From positions 62,001 to 126,000 of the forward strand of contig JBAMJV010007476.1 in assembly GCA_037951105.1 (NCBI GenBank): a stretch of 64,000 nt of DNA, given 5' to 3'. The notes under the pieces are model-generated. The model saw only the letters and a list, made by a program, of their open reading frames with translations. It did not search any database and was not told the DNA's origin. Of this stretch, positions 61,561 to 64,000 are shown piece by piece; within the stretch, counting starts at the first letter, position 1; each line of letters starts with the position of its first letter. Source of the stretch: Echinarachnius parma. Taxonomy: Eukaryota > Echinodermata > Echinoidea > Clypeasteroida > Echinarachniidae. A program made the position numbers and the translations under genes.

Positions 61561-63936
61561 CCATCAACATCATCATCATCATCATCATCATCACCATCAA
61601 CATCATCATCATCATCATCACCATCATCATCACCATCGTCATCATCATCACTTACCTTTGAGAGCGTTGCCATGGCAAGTAGTGAGAAGTCTTTGAGTGG
61701 GTGGCTGGTGATGGTGGTATCCATACGGAGTGGAGCAAGGGTGCAAACCTCTCCACGACTGATAAAAAACAGCAATAAGAATTTTAAAAATTAAATATTC
61801 TAAACATTGATATTCTGAATTTACAAACAAATATTTTAGACTTTTAACTGGTTTTCCGTGTTTGTACATTGTATTTGAAAGACTTGGAATTATTGCCTGA
61901 CTGGGGTTCAGCTATTCCAATAATTATCAGAAATAGTTGAAGTTACTAGTGCAACCAGACCAACACGAGAAGTGACTAACATGTTTCTTCCAAAATATTA
62001 TAATTTTTAGAGAATATATACATCATTTATGCAAAAGGATTATAAAAGGAGACTTGCAAACATCATACACACCTTCCTGAGAATAAGCATCTTGATTCGC
62101 ACGTCCGCATTCCCATCACTCTCCTACAACAGAATGACAAAGAAACATTGGTGAAAAGCAATTTCATCTGTCATTAAACTCTCTGAATAAAGAATGACAA
62201 ATAAACATGAATTGTTGAAAAGGGATTTCATCTTTCATTAATACATGACTTTCATGACTCTGCTACAACAGAACGACAAAGAAACACTGGTGAAAAAGGA
62301 TTCCATCTTTTAAATTTTGGATCACATTAACCTGTTTGAGACTATTTGCTTTGAGCATAACCTGGGGGTGTTTCACTTTATTTCAATTTGTAGAGCTCCT
62401 AATATAATTGATGATTATTACGTAATTTAAAATGGCATTATTACCAAAGTCTACCTTATCCTGGCCAAATTTGCACACAAAGTGCATTTTCTACTCCCTT
62501 AGGAGGAATGAGCTCTGGTCACGCAAAACCATCTCAATTATTTCCAGCTGGATGTCCTGACATCATTAAAACTTAGAATGGAATAGTATCAGAAAGATCC
62601 AGCACATGATGTGCAATTTCTACTATGTTGGGAACAATGCAACTATTGGAGCTATTTGAGATAGTTTTCCTGAAGTCTTTTCATGTGTAAATGCTAGCGA
62701 GACATAAAGATCTGGCCCCATACAAATAGTTCCATGCTAAGTCTATTTCAAATGATATGGTTTTGCGAGCAACAAACATTGTTCCTAGTCCCAAACTAGG
62801 ATAAGCTGTTTTAGCCTCAGGTACTCAATAAGTTAACCCTAGTTGGCAACTAAAATATCATGTGTCTAAAACCTAGCCACATCATCCAATATAGACTTAG
62901 CATCAAACTAAGCTAGCAAGGCCCATATTCATGAAAGCCTGCTAGCTTAGTTCCTTGCAAAGTCTATTTTGGATGGCATGGCTATGAATTAAACACAATA
63001 TATTTTAGTTGCTAACTAGGGTTAACCTAGTGGGTACCTAAAGCTCACCCAGCTGACCCTAGTTGGGGACTAGGAAAACTGTTTGCTGCTCAATAAACTG
63101 CACATTTAAAATACATTTAGCGATGAACTAAGCTAGCGGGGTTTCATGAATATGGGGCCAGACTTTTATGAATATGGGCCCTGGCAGACTTACTTCATGC
63201 TAAGCTCAAAGACAGAGCCCCCAGAGTCACTGCAGATAGCAAGGGTGGGATCATCTGTGAACTAGATAGGGAAATTAAAGACAATGAAATAATAAGGGTT
63301 TTAGGTTAGTGATACACAAAGAATTGATCATCTAATTAATGTTAACGATGTTTATTCAAGATTGGTAGGGTGTGGTCGTTTGTGAACTAGATAGTTTAAT
63401 CAAAGACAATGAAATAATAAGAGTTTTATGTTAGCAATATAATGAAAATATTGTTGGTCTTATTCAATGTCCAAGACTTTATAATGAATAATTATAATAT
63501 TATGAACTTTTCTATATACTCTTCTGTGCTTACAAAGAGTTCCTTTTGAATGAACGAAAAACAGAAGCTAAAACAAACAAAAACAAAGGCCTTTTAACAC
63601 ACAAAATTATGAAAAGGCCTGTATAAACAAATATATTTGTAACATAGCTAAGATAGCTAAGATACAATAACCAATTCAAATTTCCTCAAATACAATGGTA
63701 GGCTGTTTCACACAATTTGACTAGAGTGGACCATGGCACTCAAAGGATAAAAGGTGAGAGCAGATTTGAGTATGAGTGCACCTAACCGGTTGGAATACTC
63801 TCCTGGGAGGGGAGAATGTGCATATATAAAGTGTGGGTAACCATCTTACCTGAATGTGAAGCACAGCTGAACCTGGTGGGTGTGCATCGGTAATGGTTCT
63901 AAGCAGTTTGCCTGATGTTAGGTCCCACATTGTCAT
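32235..63936 (-). CDS. VPS8: VPS8, CORVET subunit (35 exons, 5' end outside window)
   Basis: VPS8 is the Rab5-binding subunit of CORVET, which tethers early endosomes before fusion. The 35 exons identified here all have GT/AG borders and compatible phases. They sum to 3660 nt, one open frame of 1219 residues plus stop. The protein aligns by memory with human VPS8 (about 1430 residues) from late in the beta-propeller to the C-terminus, so roughly the first 250 residues lie beyond 64000. In the window's numbering the propeller end and linker fill 1-273, the alpha-solenoid with its clathrin-type repeat 274-1018, and the RING-H2 finger 1054-1104, followed by an acidic tail ending PPPSEDED. At least ten exons have partial duplicates in their introns. 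One intron has a MITE that starts at donor position +8. Confidence 0.95.
33401..33473. mobile_element. TTAACC micro-MITE copy
   Basis: It starts ACCTGTTCCCTTTGATATTC and ends CCCGTAGTCTAAGAGGTTAA. It lies about 48 bp outside the donor of the RING exon. Confidence 0.72.
34168..34250. mobile_element. TTAACC micro-MITE beside a donor
   Basis: It reads AACCACTTGGCTATTGGAAC, then GCATTAACTTTATGGGGATT, and ends ATGGGACAGGTCAAG. Its right end is about 6-14 bp from the donor of the 34258-34424 exon. Confidence 0.6.
34497..34580 (-). pseudogene. Partial copy of VPS8 exon 32, acceptor side
   Basis: It matches 34385-34460 (GATCTTGGTCCAGCTGGCGATTG against GATCTCGGTCCAGCAGGCGATTG) together with the intron words GAGAGGGGG(T)AAAGGATTTAA. 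The zinc-ligand half of the exon is absent. Confidence 0.8.
35401..42733 (-). CDS. VPS8: VPS8 exons 21-31: clathrin-repeat region
   Basis: Exons: 42641-42733, 42127-42266, 41817-41901, 41429-41527, 40830-40919, 39369-39572, 38503-38653, 37881-37984, 37196-37277, 36162-36244, 35401-35481. Diagnostic pieces are QVGCLFTFLARQMAKHENTI, ALLELLQAGDLLQVDYQRLL, EVLYERQREFDKILLCYLRD, FLDLMCQFAPRKVLNFV, AIAFLLEKSGDIQGAFGILM and ALWFPLLDLMM. The YERQREFDKI and LEKSGDIQGAF segments are the helical hairpins typical of a clathrin heavy-chain repeat. Exon 26 (204 bp, 68 residues) is the largest of this block. Confidence 0.95.
35655..35715 (-). pseudogene. Partial copy of VPS8 exon 31, acceptor side
   Basis: TGTGCTGTAGGTGGGATCCT and GTCATATGAAAAG repeat the exon start at 35463-35500 with its acceptor. 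Only about 20 exonic bases are included. Confidence 0.78.
35755..35860 (-). mobile_element. tRNA-derived SINE head
   Basis: On the minus strand, GGGCCTTGTATCTCAATGAT, then CTGGTCTAGCATTCCAGAGG, then GGGTTTGATTCCCGGCCAAG form a tRNA-like head with poor acceptor pairing. It is followed by a body containing TTTGCTCATTTT. A relative with an AGC-type loop is at 51738-51815. Confidence 0.65.
36870..37190 (-). repeat. Four decoy copies of the VPS8 exon 29 donor region
   Basis: The real donor GAAA|GTAAGCAAGG at 37195 is followed in sense by four diverged repeats of about 80 bp. Each contains an ACTTTGAA-like exon end plus GTAAG(A/C)AAGG, and shared words TAACTTACTCC and CTATAACTTACT. They lie at about 36873, 36960, 37044 and 37131. 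Confidence 0.8.
38302..38460. mobile_element. Two TTAACC micro-MITEs in tandem
   Basis: Units 38302-38381 and 38382-38459 both read ..CATTG(C/T)CTA.G..AAC then TGGGGATT then TAG(C/T)AGGGAACAGGTTAA. A third copy lies at 38682-38757. Confidence 0.78.
39626..40274. mobile_element. 649-bp TA-flanked foldback element
   Basis: The ends are TACAGCTTGTCCCAGAAAAA and its inverse, with TA on both sides (39624-39625 and 40275-40276), which suggests a Tc1/mariner-type MITE. Inside, 39660-39830 is repeated inverted at about 39870-40035 and again at about 40090-40260, with CATAACGCGTGAACA at the axis. It lies in the intron upstream of the 39369-39572 exon. Confidence 0.85.
40670..40712. repeat. (CAATT)n microsatellite
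   Basis: Eight to nine uninterrupted CAATT units, partly continued as CAGTTTATTCAATT. Confidence 0.95.
41205..41428 (-). repeat. Copies of the VPS8 exon 24 donor region
   Basis: Units of about 60-80 bp downstream in sense repeat CTTTAAAACAGACTGTTT, ATTTTGTCTACCTGTA and GATGCAATCATA. They match the real exon end and intron start at 41400-41445. At least three diverged copies are visible. Confidence 0.75.
41642..41722 (-). pseudogene. Partial copy of VPS8 exon 24, acceptor side
   Basis: CCATCATTACCTGGTGGATA and GCAAACACTGATGCCTGGAG repeat the acceptor and first 60-70 bases of the 41429-41527 exon with a few changes. The frame is still readable (ASVFAYIHQVMMEGYYTEG), but no donor follows. Confidence 0.83.
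43020..43762. mobile_element. Long MITE with terminal hairpin, copy 2
   Basis: It parallels 20410-21155: AACGGCTCTGGTAAATTCAG at the start, GTTTGATATTGGGAAGTTTT inside, and a hairpin with arms TATGTTAGCTGTGCGCATGC and the inverse. TTATAAAACGGCTC at the left end pairs with GAGCCTGTTTTATAA at about 43575-43590, which suggests that the terminal hairpin is an addition to a smaller TIR element. Confidence 0.8.
43863..44205. repeat. (ATC)n-rich microsatellite near a VPS8 donor
   Basis: Imperfect ATC and ACC triplets; the frames across it are artefacts. It starts about 40 bp downstream in sense of the donor of the 44246-44315 exon. Confidence 0.93.
44246..50091 (-). CDS. VPS8: VPS8 exons 16-20: alpha-solenoid
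   Basis: Exons: 49950-50091, 49299-49341, 48137-48209, 45572-45732, 44246-44315. Diagnostic pieces are CWAYGLYDAIIYVYNKGMSD, LGNKLLVYI, CCLAGRAYPIGDIPPHLVDQ, LLAFDTREFLNVISLAFEE and RQRIVDILLQVMVES. Exon 18 was chosen among five near-copies because 48137-48209 is the only one with a good donor (AAGG|GTAAGA) in phase. Exon 16 was chosen as the only complete copy with donor TCAG|GTAAAT. Confidence 0.92.
44805..45564. mobile_element. 760-bp MITE ending at a VPS8 splice donor
   Basis: The terminal inverted repeats TTAACCCTAACCAGGCCGGG lead into G-run and C-run blocks around GTGGATTCCACC on both sides. The last TTAA (45561-45564) begins at intron position +8 of the donor of the 45572-45732 exon. 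The interior is AT-rich and then CG-rich (CGCGCGTTGCGG) and has no transposase. The two frames inside (45039-45236, 45258-45623) look random. Confidence 0.87.
45733..47718. other. VPS8 intron, repeats only
   Basis: It holds GCCCGATCGGGCC-type repeat pieces (45990-46230 and 47115-47230) and a GGCGTAGC-related stretch (47505-47610). No coding sequence is recognised. Confidence 0.6.
47719..48114. mobile_element. Family A MITE ending close to a VPS8 donor
   Basis: The ends are TTAAAGGGACTTAGTAACAT and AGTTACTAGATCCCTTTAA. The element ends 22 bp short of the donor of the 48137-48209 exon. Confidence 0.9.
48280..48970 (-). repeat. Tandem copies of VPS8 exon 18
   Basis: Near-complete copies lie at about 48285-48352, 48522-48592, 48657-48726 and 48799-48868, with partial ones near 48415-48455 and 48925-48962. 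All keep the acceptor AG|TTGTTGCC and the coding words GGTATGCCCTGCCAGCAAGG and GATGAGGTGGGATGTCACC. All but the real exon have GGGGTCATAG where the donor should be. Units are about 135-150 bp. Confidence 0.9.
49500..49930 (-). repeat. Downstream partial copies of VPS8 exon 16 with TTAG/CAGT repeats
   Basis: TTGAAGCAGTTCTTCAAGTG recurs at 49548 and, changed, at 49751, with GATAGTTGACTGCTTGCATT at 49716. These are the 3' part and donor of the 49950-50091 exon. Tetranucleotide runs (CAGT at 49507-49546, GTTA/CTTA at 49600-49690 and 49800-49930) separate them. Confidence 0.82.
50200..50800 (-). repeat. Upstream tandem copies of VPS8 exon 16
   Basis: Three copies, at about 50215-50323, 50447-50555 and 50660-50790. 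They carry the acceptor and CWAYGLYDAIIYVYNKGMS-coding half, then a deletion that shifts the frame. The first and second repeat units are 232 bp and almost identical, including 160 bp of intron. The third is more diverged and carries a LINE-tail insertion. Confidence 0.9.
50935..51145 (+). pseudogene. Fragment of a non-LTR reverse transcriptase
   Basis: Plus-strand frame with KPNLDPETLQNYRPISNLRF, SKLIERSVSTQLQDYL and YRPFHSTKTVLLRV. This is the N-terminal part of the reverse-transcriptase domain in CR1/Jockey/L2-type retrotransposons. It is truncated at both ends, before the catalytic YADD region, so it is inactive. It lies in a VPS8 intron, opposite to the gene. Confidence 0.88.
51377..57385 (-). 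CDS. VPS8: VPS8 exons 10-15: start of alpha-solenoid
   Basis: Exons: 57350-57385 (only 36 bp), 56822-56912, 55663-55709, 54129-54218, 53567-53613, 51377-51599. Diagnostic pieces are IHVMTIRTWEQ, VLLKEGKFKDCLKLA, QATVADK, ILEILYEYVEVSMKQGP, VVPVCVENCLMLGRK, and AKGVYLECLEPYILNDRL with VHMDIASLDIHQ. This is the helical region that contacts the other CORVET subunits. Exons 11 and 12 have tandem donor-side copies downstream of them. Confidence 0.94.
51738..51815 (-). mobile_element. tRNA-derived SINE head (AGC loop)
   Basis: On the minus strand, GAGCTTTGTAGCTCAGTTGG, then TAGAGCACTGGTTTAGCAAT, then GGTCTCGGCTTCAAATCCCT. Box A and the loop are good and box B is altered. Its downstream body resembles that of the 35755 copy. 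Confidence 0.7.
51994..52246. mobile_element. GGCGTAGC-ended element with a 55-base G run
   Basis: Same core as 28427-28625 (AAACATAAGGGGACATTTTT and ATCAGTCCGACCATGCTACG). The homopolymer at 52013-52067 is 55 uninterrupted G and is probably length-variable or an assembly approximation. Confidence 0.78.
52797..53279. mobile_element. Family B MITE, left end missing
   Basis: It starts inside the family at AAGGTAATGAAAAACTGAGT and ends CCAAAACTGAACTACCCCTTAA. An unrelated GCTGCGTTTCCATTAGAGCG-type half-element directly precedes it (52491-52690). Confidence 0.82.
54762..55662 (-). repeat. Array of 16 extra copies of the VPS8 exon 12 donor
   Basis: The 55-56 bp unit contains, in sense, GACAAG|GTAAGCTTGGCTTA, then AACTACCATCAAACC, then TGTAACAG. 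AAGCTTACC starts at 54762, 54817, 54872, 54928 and then every 55-56 bp up to 55655, which is the functional donor. Every unit keeps GTAAGC. Variation is limited to CAAG or CTAG before the donor, AACAGCT or AATAAGCC spacers, and single C/T changes. The array lies wholly downstream of exon 12. Confidence 0.95.
56155..56817 (-). repeat. Copies of the VPS8 exon 11 donor region plus micro-MITE
   Basis: GACTGCTTTGGCTTTG-type exon ends with ATACCTA or GTACCTA donors recur near 56695 and 56462, and as a slipped array of TTGGCTTTGCC near 56200-56245. Each copy is followed by a TTAACC micro-MITE, so the duplicated unit included that element. Confidence 0.8.
58194..63936 (-). CDS. VPS8: VPS8 exons 1-9 (of those seen): end of beta-propeller
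   Basis: Exons: 63850-63936, 63194-63261, 62073-62123, 61656-61758, 61308-61364, 60325-60447, 59435-59518, 58618-58788, 58194-58268 (273 residues). Diagnostic pieces are MTMWDLTSGKLLRTITDAHP, TDDPTLAICSDSGGSVFEL, RVMGMRTCESRCLFSG, FSLLAMATLSK, LPLLAWQFV, VDTSEKLHLID and SSHFKSLATGGNVSKAL. WD-type strands end here. The exon at 61656 is followed directly by a (GAT)n tract. Confidence 0.95.
60850..61205 (-). pseudogene. Three partial copies of VPS8 exon 6
   Basis: The copy at about 60870-60929 keeps the acceptor and reads GDPATLPLLAWLFIIIQVTD before diverging into a palindromic CGTAGAACACCATCGTCAAG stretch. A more decayed copy lies at 61030-61092, and a 14-base trace (ATCTGTGACCTGAATT) at 61187-61202. 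All are upstream of the real exon 60325-60447. Confidence 0.85.
61517..61650. repeat. (ATC)n microsatellite abutting a VPS8 donor
   Basis: About 130 bp of ATC with CACC interruptions. It starts 6 bp inside the intron after the 61656-61758 exon (sense GTAAGTGATGATGATGACGA). Confidence 0.95.
62833..63145. repeat. Foldback element with AACTAAGCTAGC arms
   Basis: Arms at about 62833-62925 and 62938-63025 are inverse (TTAACCCTAGTTGGCAACTA outside, AACTAAGCTAGCAAGGC inside) around CCATATTCATGAAA. Related half-sites CCCATATTCATGAAA / TTTCATGAATATGGGGCCAG recur to 63180, so the whole element may span 62705-63183. Confidence 0.75.
63350..63445. repeat. Duplicate of VPS8 exon 2 acceptor region
   Basis: TTTGTGAACTAGATAG, CAAAGACAATGAAATAATAA and GAGTTTTATGTTAG repeat 63240-63310. 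The copy covers the acceptor and a few exon bases. Confidence 0.78.
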
Positions 63937-64000
63937 CTGATCATAAAAGAGAGATAGAAACAAATACCAGAAGTAAGACATATTTAACTCTTAATTTGTC

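Overview
This window looks like animal nuclear DNA, most likely from a marine invertebrate deuterostome and probably an echinoderm. The reasons are small exons with GT/AG borders, introns of a few hundred bases to a few kilobases, AT-rich non-coding DNA full of short inverted-repeat elements, frequent ACATGTA-type words, a CCCTAA-type telomeric triplet, and two conserved animal genes. The species call is an inference. There are no operons and nothing bacterial.

Layout. (1) Positions 1-11781 hold part of a glycogenin gene on the minus strand. Four exons at 11640-11781, 8389-8563, 7132-7294 and 4776-4902 join without a phase error. They give residues 1-202, including the DxD motif at 102-104 and the self-glucosylated tyrosine at 195. 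The first base of the start codon and the C-terminal exons were not found. (2) Positions 12.5-23.4 kb contain no recognised gene. They hold duplicated pieces of glycogenin exon 2, nested MITEs, tandem arrays and simple repeats. (3) Positions 23466-24278 hold an unrecognised, apparently intronless 270-residue gene on the plus strand, behind a TATA-like box. A 743-bp element with long terminal inverted repeats and perfect 9-bp target duplications follows 13 bp after its stop codon. (4) Positions 25.05-31.3 kb are again repeats only. (5) Positions 32235-63936 hold VPS8, a CORVET subunit, on the minus strand. I could splice 35 coding exons in one frame (3660 nt, 1219 residues plus stop). They run from late in the N-terminal beta-propeller to the C-terminal RING-H2 finger and the stop codon. 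The 5' end of the gene lies beyond position 64000.

The most unusual feature is the amount of local tandem duplication of exon pieces and splice sites. Glycogenin exon 2 and at least ten VPS8 exons have partial copies in the adjoining intron or 3' flank. The extreme case is exon 12: its splice donor is followed by 16 further copies of a donor-bearing 55-56 bp unit. Several other exons have four to six degraded copies. Alongside these are many MITE families, including three with TTAAAGGG termini, an hAT-like one, a Mutator-like one, TA-flanked and TTAACC-ended ones. There are also tRNA-headed SINEs and one fragment of a non-LTR reverse transcriptase. The two conserved genes are functionally unrelated (glycogen priming and endosomal tethering).
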